From Planctomycetota bacterium (GTDB lineage Bacteria > Planctomycetota > UBA1135 > GCA-002686595): a stretch of 64,000 bases of DNA. The notes beneath the pieces are model-generated. The model did not search any database. It saw only the letters and a program-made list of their open reading frames with translations, and had not been told where the DNA came from. The position numbers and the translations under genes were made by a program. Positions 27,362-36,586 of the stretch are shown here, piece after piece. How positions within the stretch are numbered: position 1 is the first letter of the stretch; each line of letters opens with the position of its first letter. The stretch spans positions 36,204-100,203 of the forward strand of contig CANKOY010000004.1 in NCBI GenBank assembly GCA_947484275.1. Reading direction: 5' to 3'.

Positions 27362-28699
27362 ATGCACTCGATCCACGCTGCTCTCGCACTGATTCTTTTG
27401 GCCGCGCCGTTCGCGCCTGTCCAGAAGCGCCCCAGGCCGCCCCCGCCGCCCAAGGCGCTGCGGATGGTCTGCACGCCGACCACAGTTGCCTTTGACGGAG
27501 GACCGGCCGTTGCAGCCGTCAATTCCATTGCCGAAGCCCTGACGCGCGCGGCTCCCGGTGCGCGGATCGAGCTCGGCAGCGGTGTCTACAAGGGCATCGG
27601 CATCGGCTACGACCGCGACGCGGCCTGGAACGCGCGGACCTCGGGCGGCACGCGCGCCGCGCCGATCACGGTCGTTGGCGTCGGTGCCGTGCGCATCGCC
27701 GGCGACTCGGACACGATCACGTTCAGCCAGCAGATCAAGAACGGGTTCATCACGTTTGAGAACATCGAGCTGTCTGCGGGAACGCGCTCCGCGGTGCTTT
27801 TTTCCCAGGGCCCGGATTGGGTGCACGAGGGCTATCGATTCATCGATTGCGACATCGTGGGCGTCTGGGATCACCGCATCGACCATGGCGAGCGCTCGTC
27901 GAAGTGGGGTGTCTACGGCCGTGGACTCAAGGACTTTGAATTTCGCGGCGCGACGAAACGCGTGCGCATTGTCGATCTGCGGCGCGAGCACGCCTTCTAC
28001 CTCCAAAACTTGCGCGGCGACGTGTTGATCGAGAACGTGGATGTGGCCCGCGTCGGCCGCACGTTCATTCAAGTCACCGCGCGCACGAAGGAAGGTCCGC
28101 CGGGGGAAGGCACGCTGACGATTCGCAATTGCACGGCGGAGGATTGCTGTATCGGCGCAGGCGACGGCAACAAGGGTGGCAGCGTCTTCACATTCGCTGG
28201 CCGCCACAACGGCACGATCGTGATGCAGGGCAATCGCTATCGCGCGGGCTTCGTCGCCGAGCTGCGCAAGCTGACGCGGCCCGGTTCTCCCTATGGCACG
28301 GGCGCCTTGGTGGCCTGGGACGGCGGCGAGACGGCCCCCACCGAGAAGTTGATCCTCGAAGGCAACGACTTCGAGATGGCCGAGGGCTGCGGCGATCGGA
28401 TTCTGGTGGCCATAGGTGCCTGCAACTCCGTCGAACTGCGCGGCGCGAATCGATTTGTGGCCGGAGCCAATCCCGCGGCCCTGGAGTTCGAGCCGACGCG
28501 CGAAGTGCGCCCCGAGGGATCGCCCGTGGGCGCGCTCTCGATCGACCCGAAGACCGAAATTCGCGGTCCCCTGCGCTGGCGCGGGACCAGGCACACGCTC
28601 GAGGATTTGCTTTCCAAGTATCCGCGCGTCGCCTTACCGCCCGCTGATGTTCCACCCCCAGCGCCGCCAGCAGACAAGTCCGAAGGAGATCGGCGCTGA
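27362..28699 (+). CDS. Secreted right-handed beta-helix protein
   Basis: A 445-residue exported protein; signal peptide about residues 1-20 (HAALALILLAAPFAP), then a proline-rich KRPRPPPPP linker. The remainder has the rung pattern of parallel beta-helix proteins: GARIELGSGVYKGI, ITFENIELSAG, YRFIDCDIVG, VLIENVDVARV, LTIRNCTAEDC and LILEGNDFEM. Such folds are typical of polysaccharide lyases and surface proteins, but no catalytic signature could be assigned. ATG 27362 is preferred to the GTG at 27299 because the signal peptide starts there. A TPR lipoprotein gene follows after 34 bases on the same strand. Confidence 0.65.
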   Translation: MHSIHAALALILLAAPFAPVQKRPRPPPPPKALRMVCTPTTVAFDGGPAVAAVNSIAEALTRAAPGARIELGSGVYKGIGIGYDRDAAWNARTSGGTRAAPITVVGVGAVRIAGDSDTITFSQQIKNGFITFENIELSAGTRSAVLFSQGPDWVHEGYRFIDCDIVGVWDHRIDHGERSSKWGVYGRGLKDFEFRGATKRVRIVDLRREHAFYLQNLRGDVLIENVDVARVGRTFIQVTARTKEGPPGEGTLTIRNCTAEDCCIGAGDGNKGGSVFTFAGRHNGTIVMQGNRYRAGFVAELRKLTRPGSPYGTGALVAWDGGETAPTEKLILEGNDFEMAEGCGDRILVAIGACNSVELRGANRFVAGANPAALEFEPTREVRPEGSPVGALSIDPKTEIRGPLRWRGTRHTLEDLLSKYPRVALPPADVPPPAPPADKSEGDRR

Positions 28700-28733
28700 G
28701 CAGTTCGAACTCCCCTCCCACGAGGTCCCCACG

Positions 28734-30374
28734 ATGTTCGCCTTCCGCGCAACCGGCCTTCTCAGCCTGCTCTTAGCCACGCTCGCCGCATGCCAGAGCG
28801 GCAACTCGAGCGCTCCGTTCGACGATCCGGGCGCGACCCATCGCCCGCTTCGAGTGGACTCGGAAGTAGCACAGCGCAGCTTTGACCAGGGGCTGTTGCT
28901 GATGTGGGGCTTCAACCACGACGAGGCGATCGAGTCCTTCAAGGAGGCGGCGCGCCTGGCCCCGGAGTCGCCCATGCCTTGGTGGGCCATCGCCTTGGCG
29001 AACGGGCCGCACATCAACAATCCCGCACTCGAACCTGACCGGGCGCGCGCCGCCTGGGAAGCCCTAGCACAGGCACGCGCGCGGGAATCACAGGCGACGC
29101 CCTTGGAGCGCGACTTGATCCGCGCCCTAGGCGCGCGATACAGCGCCGACTTCGCGGCCGAGCGCGGTCCGTTGGATCAGGCCTACGCTGACGCCATGGT
29201 CGCGATTTGGCGCGCGCACCCTTCGGACGCGGACGTGGGAACGTGGTGCGCGGAGGCGTTGATGGACCTGCATCCCTGGGACCTGTGGACCGTCGATCAC
29301 CGAGCGAAGAAAGGCGCGCTGGAAGTCGTCGCGGTGCTTGAGCAGGTGCTCGCGCTCGCGCCCGACCATCCGGGGGCCTGCCACCTGTATATCCACGCGC
29401 TGGAGGCATCGCCCTACCCAGAGCGCGCCTTGCCGGCGGCCGAGCGCCTGGGGGCGCGCGTCGTGGACACCGGTCACCTCTTGCACATGCCCGCGCACAT
29501 CGACGCGCGCTTGGGCCGGTGGGCCGAGGCCGCGGACGCCAATCGCAGGGCCATTGCGGCCGATGAACGGCACGCTGAGCGCTTTCCGCGGGCCGGCTTC
29601 TATCGGTTGTACATGGCCCACAACCACCACTTCCTGGCTTGGGCCTCGATGATGCTCGGCGACCGCGCCGGCGCCCTGTCAGCGGCGCGCGAAATGCACG
29701 CAGGCGTGCCGCGGGAATTCGTCGACCAAATGGGACCGTTCGTCGACGGATTCATGCCGGTGGTGCTCCACGTTCAAGTGCGCTTCGGTCTTTGGGACGA
29801 CATTCTTGCGACACCGCCGTTCCCCGCGGAGCTGAAGATTTCAAACTGCGTGCGTCACTACAGCCGCGGGGTGGCGCTGGTCGTGCGCGGCGATCTCGTG
29901 GGCGCCGAGGGCGAGTTGCGCGCCTTCGACGACCTCGCCGCGACGATTGAGGAATCGCGCCCCATCGGAAACAACCCGGCGAACACCGTGTTGAAGATCC
30001 CGCGCGCGCTCTTGGAAGGCGAACTGAGATTCCGCCGCGGAGAGATCGAGCCGGCGCTCGCGAGTCTGCGAGAAGCGGTGCGAATGCAGTCGCAGTTGAG
30101 GTACGACGAGGCCCCGGATTGGATGATGCCTTCGCGGCATGCCCTGGGCGCGGCGTTGCTCGAAGCGCGACAGTTCGAGGAGGCCAAGCAGGTCTTCCTC
30201 GCGGACCTCGAGGAATACCCGCGCAACGGCTGGTCGCTCTTTGGACTCGGACGCGCCCACGAAGGCCTCGGCGAAGCAGCCCAGGCAAAAACAACCGGCG
30301 AGGAGTTCACGCGCGCCTGGTCAAGGGCGGACGTGAGACTCTCCTCGCCGTGCTATTGCCAACCGGGCCGCTGA
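28734..30374 (+). CDS. TPR-repeat lipoprotein
   Basis: A 546-residue lipoprotein; the signal ends in LATLAAC with Cys20. The rest is TPR-like throughout (AIESFKEAARLAPESPMPWW; ALPAAERLGARVV; GLWDDILATPPFP; FEEAKQVFLADLEEYPRNGW; SLFGLGRAHEGLGEA). A HLLHMPAHIDARLGRW segment around residues 248-263 is shared with a conserved TPR family found in planctomycetes and Bacteroidetes. ATG 28734 with GAGATCGGCGC further upstream; a longer open frame from 28416 is a shadow of the beta-helix gene. Likely an envelope scaffold; no partner is evident. Confidence 0.6.
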   Translation: MFAFRATGLLSLLLATLAACQSGNSSAPFDDPGATHRPLRVDSEVAQRSFDQGLLLMWGFNHDEAIESFKEAARLAPESPMPWWAIALANGPHINNPALEPDRARAAWEALAQARARESQATPLERDLIRALGARYSADFAAERGPLDQAYADAMVAIWRAHPSDADVGTWCAEALMDLHPWDLWTVDHRAKKGALEVVAVLEQVLALAPDHPGACHLYIHALEASPYPERALPAAERLGARVVDTGHLLHMPAHIDARLGRWAEAADANRRAIAADERHAERFPRAGFYRLYMAHNHHFLAWASMMLGDRAGALSAAREMHAGVPREFVDQMGPFVDGFMPVVLHVQVRFGLWDDILATPPFPAELKISNCVRHYSRGVALVVRGDLVGAEGELRAFDDLAATIEESRPIGNNPANTVLKIPRALLEGELRFRRGEIEPALASLREAVRMQSQLRYDEAPDWMMPSRHALGAALLEARQFEEAKQVFLADLEEYPRNGWSLFGLGRAHEGLGEAAQAKTTGEEFTRAWSRADVRLSSPCYCQPGR

Positions 30375-30399
30375 AGTTCGCCGCTCATGCGGCGCGCGT

Positions 30400-31440
30400 T
30401 CAGTCTTGCGACGGTTTCTTCTCCAGAACATCCGCCAGGTGCGCGGCGCGCGCGGCGGATTGAGTGCCGCTGAATTTCTCGGCCAGCTTTCGGAGGTCCT
30501 TCAGCGCGCGCTCGTCGACGCCCTTCTCGTTGACTTTCTCGAGCAGACTGTCGAGCGCCTTCGCCGCTTCGCGCGCGGTCTTCTGCTCAGGCTTGGCAAG
30601 CTCCTCGGTGACGCTGGCAAGTTGCTGCTCGAGACTTTCGAGCCCCTTGAACGCAGCTTTCAGCTCGACGATTTGCGCGTCTACTTTGGCGAATCGGCCG
30701 TGGGCCAGCATGCCCTTCAAGCGCTCCACGCGGGCGTTCGCTTGTGAGGTCCACGCTTCGGCCAGAGCGGCGGCCTTGGGAGCGACTCCGTGCTTGTCCT
30801 CGTCCGCCGGCGTGGCGGCGAGATTATTCGCCGCTGAAATCGCGCTGGCATAGTTGCCTTTGTTGAATTCCATATAGGCCTTCGCCAGAGCAGGCTGCGC
30901 GTCCTTGGGCACGCCCTTGGCGCGCTTGAGTTCTGCCTGGATCAGGTCCTTCAGCTTGCTCTCCGAGGGCACGCCGGTGATCAGCACCTGACCCTCGTTG
31001 CCCAAGAGCACCATGTAGGGAAGACCGTTGCCGGCCGTGGAACACGGCTGGTCCTTGGTCCAAAGTCCCTCGCTCGCGCCCCAGCGGCTGCGGTAAATGA
31101 AGGCTTCCATCTCGTCTGCGGTGGCGCGCTGCGCCTCGACGAAGATCACGTTGAAATCGGCGCCAAGCTCGGCTTTGCGCTTGATGGAGGACGGCACGGT
31201 CCCCCCGACGCAACTGCCTCAGCGTGTGCCCCAGAATTCGATCAGCACCGGCCGGCCGCGAAGTTCGGCGAGGCTCTTCATGCCATCTGAATTCAGGGGC
31301 GGTGTGGAGAATTTGAAATCGATCACGCTGCCGACTTCGGGACCGCCTTCGATCACGGCCGGCGAAGCGCTAGGGACCGAAGCGGAGCTGAGCGCGAACA
31401 GCGCGCCGATTCCGAGGGCACTGAGGCTTGAATATTTCAT
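30400..31440 (-). CDS. Predicted selenocysteine-containing thioredoxin-fold protein (Sec74, U-G-S-C)
   Basis: Read through one in-frame TGA at 31219-31221, this is a 346-residue exported protein: signal peptide (SALGIGALFALSSASVPSA), then a TlpA/redoxin-like domain LAELRGRPVLIEFWGTR-U-GSCVGGTVPSSIK, with Sec74 in the position of the first Cys of CxxC and Cys77 as its partner. A later NGLPYMVLLGNEGQVL segment matches the cis-Pro strand of thioredoxins. Without the TGA the upstream frame ends exactly at the active site and the downstream frame continues in phase. Residues about 165-346 add a long alpha-helical domain, unlike the usual order. A predicted SECIS stem lies at 31186-31205. A final UGA, with no such stem, ends the gene. 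Likely a periplasmic thiol/selenol redox protein. Confidence 0.82.
31186..31205 (-). promoter_or_regulatory. Predicted bacterial SECIS element for Sec74
   Basis: In the transcript the sequence 14-33 bases after the UGA reads GGGGGAC-CGUGCC-GUCCUCC: seven pairs (one G-U) closing a six-base loop whose second base is G. The apical loop starts 21 bases after the UGA. Bacterial SECIS elements lie inside the reading frame, with apical loops about 16-37 bases from the UGA and a G among the first two loop bases, so it fits. Confidence 0.7.
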
Positions 31441-31559
31441 ATTGAGGCGCAGGCGGGCCGCGAGGCGGGGCGAAATTCGACAGAGCAACGCTTCCAACGC
31501 TAGCCCCGCTGGCCAGTCCGCGCAACGACGGACCGTTTCCAAGGCGCGAGTAGCGCGCC

Positions 31560-32270
31560 TCAGGTGCCCTGGAGGCGCAGTAACAATGCTCGCGGCGCGC
31601 CGATGTCGATGACCACGACCCGGCCTGCGACCGAGGCGACGAGTCCGGGCTTGCGGGCCGCGAATGTCAGAGATATGTCCGCGGCGAAGCACAGTTCGTG
31701 GGCGACACCCGTGTCAGCGTCGAGGCCGCTGGGCAAGTCCAGTGACACTCGCAGGCGCGGGCGCGCCTCGCGGGCCGCCCGCAGCGCCAGCGCCACGGCG
31801 CCGCGGGGCTCCCCCACGGCCCCAGTGCCCAGCAATGCGTCCACCAAGATCACATTGCCGCTGAGTTGCGCACGCAGGCGTTCGACTTCGGCGGCAGCGG
31901 CGACGCCAGTGTCGTGGACAATCGGTTCGATCGAAATCCCCATGCGCTCCACCACCGAGCGCGCCCAGGCGGCGTCGCCGCGAGTGTCCGCGGCGGAATG
32001 CGTCGCCAGGAGCAGCACGTCGCGCGAACGATTGTGCAGGTGCCGTGCGGCGACGAAAGCGTCGCCACCGTTGTTGCCAGGACCGCAGAGGAACACAAAA
32101 CGCTCCGTGACGTCCGCGGATTCCAGCAGCAACCGTTCTGCCGCGCCGCGCCCAGCATTTTCCATCAGCACCAAGCCGGGGATCCCGAATTCATCGTGGC
32201 ACAGCCGATCGAGTTCGCGCACGGCTCGGCGCGAGAGAATCGGGGACGGCGTGGGCTCCGGGGAGTTCAC
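31560..32270 (-). CDS. nnrE: NAD(P)H-hydrate epimerase
   Basis: A 236-residue YjeF-N domain protein that repairs damaged NADHX/NADPHX by epimerising the hydrates. Visible family marks: GIPGLVLMENAGRGAAE at the N-terminus, FLCGPGNNGGDAFVAARHL, ILVDALLGTG and SLDLPSGLDADTG, the last two carrying the catalytic Asp and metal-binding residues. No carbohydrate-kinase (NnrD) half is fused, so the partner dehydratase must be elsewhere. Start GTG 32268-32270 (MNSPEPTPSP). It precedes selenoprotein 1 by 119 bases on the same strand and follows the membrane glycosyltransferase-like gene by 21 bases. Confidence 0.85.
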   Translation of the reverse strand: MNSPEPTPSPILSRRAVRELDRLCHDEFGIPGLVLMENAGRGAAERLLLESADVTERFVFLCGPGNNGGDAFVAARHLHNRSRDVLLLATHSAADTRGDAAWARSVVERMGISIEPIVHDTGVAAAAEVERLRAQLSGNVILVDALLGTGAVGEPRGAVALALRAAREARPRLRVSLDLPSGLDADTGVAHELCFAADISLTFAARKPGLVASVAGRVVVIDIGAPRALLLRLQGT

Positions 32271-32291
32271 GGTCTCAGGTTAGCGCCAAGC

Positions 32292-33836
32292 TCACTCGTC
32301 GCGCTCGTCGATGCGTTCGTAGATCAGGTAATCCTGCTCCCACCAATCGGGAAGTTCGCTGATGTGGGGATGCAGTTTGTCCAGCCCGGTCTTGTTGAAT
32401 TCGTTGAAACGCCGGATCGGCCGGTAGCGCGCCGCCAAGCTGGGCGAGCCCGCGTGGAACGGCTCGAGGCGCGAGCGGCGCACGACGAGGATCACGTAAT
32501 CCGGCATGTACTTGCGAATCTGATCAACGGGCCGCGTCAATTGCATGGCCTCCGGCCACACCAGTCCGGCGGAATCGTAGATCAGCGCGTCCGTGTACCA
32601 ACCGATAGCGCCGATGTCCGAGGCCGAGATCGACACTTTTCGCTCGGCGAGTCGCGCTTCCTTGGCCCAGGTTTCGAAGTGTCCGTACACCATCGGCGTG
32701 ACCTTGTCGGCACGCACCAGGGGAAATGCCGACACGGCCCCCAGGCACAGGACGCAGGCTGCGATTGTCGCGACGCGCACGCGGCTTTGGCGCCCGAGCC
32801 CTAGCCGGTCGAATCCGATCCAGCGCGCGAATTGCTCGAATCCCATGCCGAGCCATGCCACCCACGCCAAGAGCGGCGCGTAGAAGTACCAGCCCCAGGT
32901 CTTGGGACGCGCGATCAAGTACGCAACGACAATCAGCGCGGCGAAAATGGCGAAGGGCAAGAACTTCGACCGACGAAACCACATCGCGATCGCGCCAATT
33001 CCCACCATCACGGCAAGCATGCGCATCGGTTGCGAGGGGCCGAACGCCTGCGCCAGGATGTCTGGCAGCCGCGAGAATCCGGGCTTCTGTTCGCCGCTGT
33101 GGGTCGCAGCCTTGGCCACGACGGAGTGCGAAAACGGACTGCCGTAGATCCACTGCAAGGTGCCGGCGAAAAGCGCACCGATCACGATCACGGGCAGCAG
33201 GAATGGCAGGAGGGAACGACGCTCGATCAGCGCAAGCACGCCCAGGGTCAAAACCAAGAGCACGCACTCGGGTCGGAGGGTGCAGGCGATCGCACTGGCC
33301 AGACCGGACAGGAACATGCGATTCAACTGGAAGCAGCGCACCGCGGCCAAAGCACACACCACGACCACCGGTGGCTCCATGCCGCCCGCGGAGATCCGCG
33401 CAATTTCTGGAATCGCGGCGAATGCCACGACGGCGACGAGCGACGACACCACACGGCGATCCAGGAGTTGGATCAACAATACGGCCGACAGCGCGTCGCA
33501 CAGGAAATTGAGCGCCAGGGAACCGGCGACGATTGGCAGGCCCAGGAGCTGGAACCCGGCCAGCAGAACCGCGTACCCGGGTGTCGTGGTGCCGAGAATC
33601 GGCTCCCAGCTCGCGCCGGGGTTATAGACCAGTCCCAATCCCGTGGCCAAGTTCCGCGCGTAGCGGTACGTGATGAACGCGTCGTCGTAGATCGGAAAGG
33701 CGCGCGCCGCGAGCATGCGAGCGACGAGCACCGTCAGGGCCAGGATCAGGATCTCGGTCCAGGTGAAGCGCGGCTCTCCATCGCGAGAGAGATCCTCCTG
33801 AGGACTGCGCGCGAGCAACGCCAGGGGCCCCCTCAT
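32292..33836 (-). CDS. GT-C-like multipass membrane glycosyltransferase
   Basis: A 514-residue protein with roughly ten membrane helices. Its first external loop contains FPIYDDAFITYRYARNL followed by GLGLVYNPG and LGTTTPGYAVLLA, the pattern of GT-C fold arabinofuranosyl/mannosyl transferases that use polyprenyl-phosphate sugars; the DD pair is the likely catalytic acid site. A C-terminal external domain of about 110 residues carries no recognised motif. ATG 33834-33836 is preferred over an upstream open stretch reaching 33995, which is low-complexity. The donor and acceptor are unknown. It may be first in a small minus-strand operon with nnrE. Confidence 0.65.
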   Translation of the reverse strand: MRGPLALLARSPQEDLSRDGEPRFTWTEILILALTVLVARMLAARAFPIYDDAFITYRYARNLATGLGLVYNPGASWEPILGTTTPGYAVLLAGFQLLGLPIVAGSLALNFLCDALSAVLLIQLLDRRVVSSLVAVVAFAAIPEIARISAGGMEPPVVVVCALAAVRCFQLNRMFLSGLASAIACTLRPECVLLVLTLGVLALIERRSLLPFLLPVIVIGALFAGTLQWIYGSPFSHSVVAKAATHSGEQKPGFSRLPDILAQAFGPSQPMRMLAVMVGIGAIAMWFRRSKFLPFAIFAALIVVAYLIARPKTWGWYFYAPLLAWVAWLGMGFEQFARWIGFDRLGLGRQSRVRVATIAACVLCLGAVSAFPLVRADKVTPMVYGHFETWAKEARLAERKVSISASDIGAIGWYTDALIYDSAGLVWPEAMQLTRPVDQIRKYMPDYVILVVRRSRLEPFHAGSPSLAARYRPIRRFNEFNKTGLDKLHPHISELPDWWEQDYLIYERIDERDE

Positions 33837-33931
33837 CGGCGGCAGCTCGGTACGATGGCGTTCAGGGTGTGCATGCGTCCAACGGCGTTCATCGCGGTGC
33901 GTCGGGCAGCATAAGCAACGTGACGGCCCGG

Positions 33932-33984
33932 GGACACGCGCGGTAGGGTGATTCGGAGCCGGAGAAAGCTCTGGGTGCGTGTCC
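33932..33984. repeat. Nested hairpin in the intergenic region
   Basis: GGACACGC at 33932-33939 pairs with GCGTGTCC at 33977-33984, and inside it GGAGC pairs with GCTCT, leaving an eight-base apical loop. It sits between the divergently placed ends of the GT-C-like gene start (33836) and the HtrA stop (34086), both minus strand. No T-run follows, so this is a structured leader or terminator candidate rather than a proven terminator. Confidence 0.3.
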
Positions 33985-34085
33985 TTCGGACGCAATCCGG
34001 GCAGGTCTTGAATCCGTCGCCCTCAGTGCCTCGGATCACCCATCGGCATGCCCAGCGCCGGGAACTTACGCGGCGCCAAGAAGCG

Positions 34086-35243
34086 TCAGTCCTGCAATTC
34101 GCGCAGCTTCACTGGAACCTCGAGGCGCTCCCTGCCGCGCAGCACGCCGAGCAAGACAGTATCGCCGACCTTGCGCTGGTCGAGGATGTCGAACAGGTCC
34201 TCGACCTTCTCCACGGGCTGACGATCGACCGACACGATCACGTCCAGTTCCAGGGAACCATCCTGATAGCGCAGGGCTGGCCGCAACCCCGCCTGCTTGG
34301 CGGCGCCCTCCGCGCTGACCTCGGAGACGATCACACCTTTCACCCGCAACTGCTGAGCGAGAGCATTGGGAACCGGCACGATTCCTATCCCCGGCCGCGT
34401 CACCCGGCCGCGCGAAATCAACTGAGGCACAATGCGGCGCACGTTGTCCACGGGCACGGCAAACCCGATGCCCGCGTAGGCGCCCGAGGGGCTGACGATC
34501 GCCGTGTTGATGCCGATCAGACGGCCCGAACTGTCGAGCAGCGGTCCGCCTGAGTTGCCCGGATTGATCGCTGCGTCGGTCTGAATCACGTCCGAGATCT
34601 TGTGGTCGGAAACCGAGCGAATCTCGCGCCCCAGGCCGCTGATGACTCCGGTGGTCAAAGTCTGGTCGAGGCCGAATGGATTGCCGATTGCGTAGACACT
34701 CTGCCCCACCTCAAGACCCGAGGAAGTCCCTACCGCAAGGGCGCTCAGACGCGCGCGCGGAGCATCGATGTGCAGCACCGCCAGATCGTGGTTGGGCGCG
34801 GTGCCGACGACAGTTGCGTCCCACTCCGAGCGATCCGACAGGGTCACCTTGAATTTGCTGCCATTGTTGATGACATGAAAGTTGGTGACGACATTGCCGT
34901 TGTCGTCCCACAGAAAGCCCGACCCGGTTCCGCGCGGGACTTCGGTGGCGGAAAAACTGAAGCGACCGCGATACAAGGCAGAATTCGTGATGTGCACGAC
35001 GGCCGGGGAGGCGCGCTTGAAGAGCGCGATGGTCGAGCGTTCGTCCGGCGCAAGTTCATCGCGTGATCTTGCGGAACTCGGTGCAGCAACCGGAACTGAG
35101 CTGTCGGTTGGAACCTCGCCCGCACCGGCCGCCGGGGTAGCCTCGGCCAGGCGCCAGATGAGAGCGGTCGCCAAGGCGAAGAGGAAAACGAGCGCGCCGA
35201 GGGCGCGGCCGCGGATAGACACGGCGGATTGAGATTGGCTCAT
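34086..35243 (-). CDS. HtrA/DegP-like periplasmic serine protease
   Basis: A 385-residue protein with an N-terminal anchor (residues about 16-30, ALVFLFALATALIW) and a trypsin-like domain carrying the full triad: His123 in VTNFHVINN, Asp153 in NHDLAVL and Ser231 in NPGNSGGPLLD. One PDZ domain follows (about 280-375; GIGIVPVPN, VSAEGAAKQAGL, VDRQPVEKVEDLFDIL). This is the DegS/HtrA architecture, so regulated proteolysis of envelope proteins or stress signalling is likely. ATG 35241-35243. The gene stands alone, 157 bases after the small lipoprotein gene's stop... on the opposite flank the stop is followed by a hairpin-bearing gap. Confidence 0.88.
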   Translation of the reverse strand: MSQSQSAVSIRGRALGALVFLFALATALIWRLAEATPAAGAGEVPTDSSVPVAAPSSARSRDELAPDERSTIALFKRASPAVVHITNSALYRGRFSFSATEVPRGTGSGFLWDDNGNVVTNFHVINNGSKFKVTLSDRSEWDATVVGTAPNHDLAVLHIDAPRARLSALAVGTSSGLEVGQSVYAIGNPFGLDQTLTTGVISGLGREIRSVSDHKISDVIQTDAAINPGNSGGPLLDSSGRLIGINTAIVSPSGAYAGIGFAVPVDNVRRIVPQLISRGRVTRPGIGIVPVPNALAQQLRVKGVIVSEVSAEGAAKQAGLRPALRYQDGSLELDVIVSVDRQPVEKVEDLFDILDQRKVGDTVLLGVLRGRERLEVPVKLRELQD

Positions 35244-35400
35244 GGTCTGCTCTGGTCGGCGCGCCCGATAGGTTCAAGCCTTGGACTCCCCACGGCCCCG
35301 CGGCACAGGATCGAAGAAACCCCTGCAGCCCACGGCTCTCAAGCGGCGCAGCCGACTACGACGGGGGTCTGCGAGTGTGAGCGCCGCCGCGGACCTCCGC

Positions 35401-35799
35401 TCAGTTCTCAGTTGCGTTGCGGTAAGCCTGCTTCGCTTCTTCCACCGCCTGGCGGGCCGCCTGCTTCATGGCATCGATTTTTTCCGGCGCCGCCGCGTTG
35501 GCATCGGCCACCTTCTGGCGAGCCACCGCCAGCTTTTCTTCGAACGTGGCCTTGAGCTCGGTCAGCTTGGCTCGCACCTCGGGCTTGGCGGCCTCGATGC
35601 GTGCCTTGATCTCATCGGTCTTGCCCCCAAGCTCCTGGACGGTCGTCGCCCAGGCATCGGAGAACGCGTCACCGATCTTCGACATCCCTTCCTTTGCCTC
35701 CTCGAGCGCGTTGGCCGGAGCACTTTTCTTTTCCTCACCGCAACCGCAGAGGCACAGGACTAGGGCGGCGATTCCACCGACGAGAAATTGCGTGGTCAT
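35401..35799 (-). CDS. Small helical lipoprotein
   Basis: A 132-residue lipoprotein. The signal ends in LVLCLCGC with the attachment Cys at residue 20; after a short linker the rest is one long amphipathic helix region with 11-residue-like periodicity (AKPEVRAKLTELKATFEEKL; AAPEKIDAMKQAARQAVEEAKQ), similar to LEA- or apolipoprotein-like repeats. Start ATG 35797-35799 is supported by GGAGAAG eight bases upstream, one of the clearest ribosome binding sites in the window. A longer frame from 36003 has no protein-like N-terminus. Function unknown; possibly an envelope spacer or stabiliser. Confidence 0.65.
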   Translation of the reverse strand: MTTQFLVGGIAALVLCLCGCGEEKKSAPANALEEAKEGMSKIGDAFSDAWATTVQELGGKTDEIKARIEAAKPEVRAKLTELKATFEEKLAVARQKVADANAAAPEKIDAMKQAARQAVEEAKQAYRNATEN

Positions 35800-35983
35800 G
35801 ATCTTCTCCAGCACGAGAGGGACAGGGGCGAAAATTGACCGCCCACCTCGAGGGTGCTGACCGACATCCTGAGCGAGCCAGGGCGCGAAGACAAGCGCCC
35901 CGCGCACAACCGGGTTGACGCTGCCCACGTCGGCCACATGATGGTCCACCGCAGCGGCGCAAAGGCGCGCGCTCGCCATCGCG

Positions 35984-36586
35984 ATGATCCTGTTGATCGA
36001 CAACTACGACTCGTTCACCTTCAACCTGAAACAGGCCCTGGAGGGCTGCGGCGCAGAAGTTCTGGTCCAGCGCAATGACGCCTTGAGCGTGGACGCGATC
36101 CTCGCCCTCGGCGCGCAGGCGATCGTGCTCAGTTCGGGGCCGGGCCAACCGCGCGACGCCGGCGTGTGCCCAGAACTACTGCGGCGCCTGCCTGACGAGG
36201 TTCCCTTGCTCGGCGTGTGCCTGGGACATCAGGCACTGGTGGAGCGCTATGGAGGCGCGCTCGAGGTGGATCCCATCCCGGTCCACGGCCGCAAGAGCTT
36301 GGTCTACCACGACCACAGCCGCCTCTACCGGCAGCTGAGCAACCCCTTCGAGGCGGGTCGCTACCACTCGCTGCGGGCCCGCGCGCATGCGCTGCCCGAG
36401 GAACTGCACTTGTGCGCCTGGACCGCCGACGGCGTGGTGATGGGAGTGCGACACCGAAGCCTGCCGCGCCACGGCGTTCAATTCCACCCCGAGTCAATCC
36501 TCACGCCAGACGGCGTTCGACTGTGCGCGGCGTTCCTCGAATTCGTGGCCGAAACGCGCGCAGCGGGCCCGAGCCGACTTCAGTAG
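35984..36586 (+). CDS. pabA: Glutamine amidotransferase, anthranilate/aminodeoxychorismate synthase component II
   Basis: A 200-residue class I glutamine amidotransferase that supplies ammonia from glutamine to a chorismate-using synthase. It begins MILLIDNYDSFTFNL, the family signature, and carries the nucleophile Cys79 in GVCLGHQ and the C-terminal His/Glu pair in GVQFHPESIL. TrpG and PabA are not separable by motif; no trpE/pabB or trp gene is adjacent, so the symbol is tentative. Its stop overlaps the convergent panB stop by seven bases. Confidence 0.85.
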   Translation: MILLIDNYDSFTFNLKQALEGCGAEVLVQRNDALSVDAILALGAQAIVLSSGPGQPRDAGVCPELLRRLPDEVPLLGVCLGHQALVERYGGALEVDPIPVHGRKSLVYHDHSRLYRQLSNPFEAGRYHSLRARAHALPEELHLCAWTADGVVMGVRHRSLPRHGVQFHPESILTPDGVRLCAAFLEFVAETRAAGPSRLQ

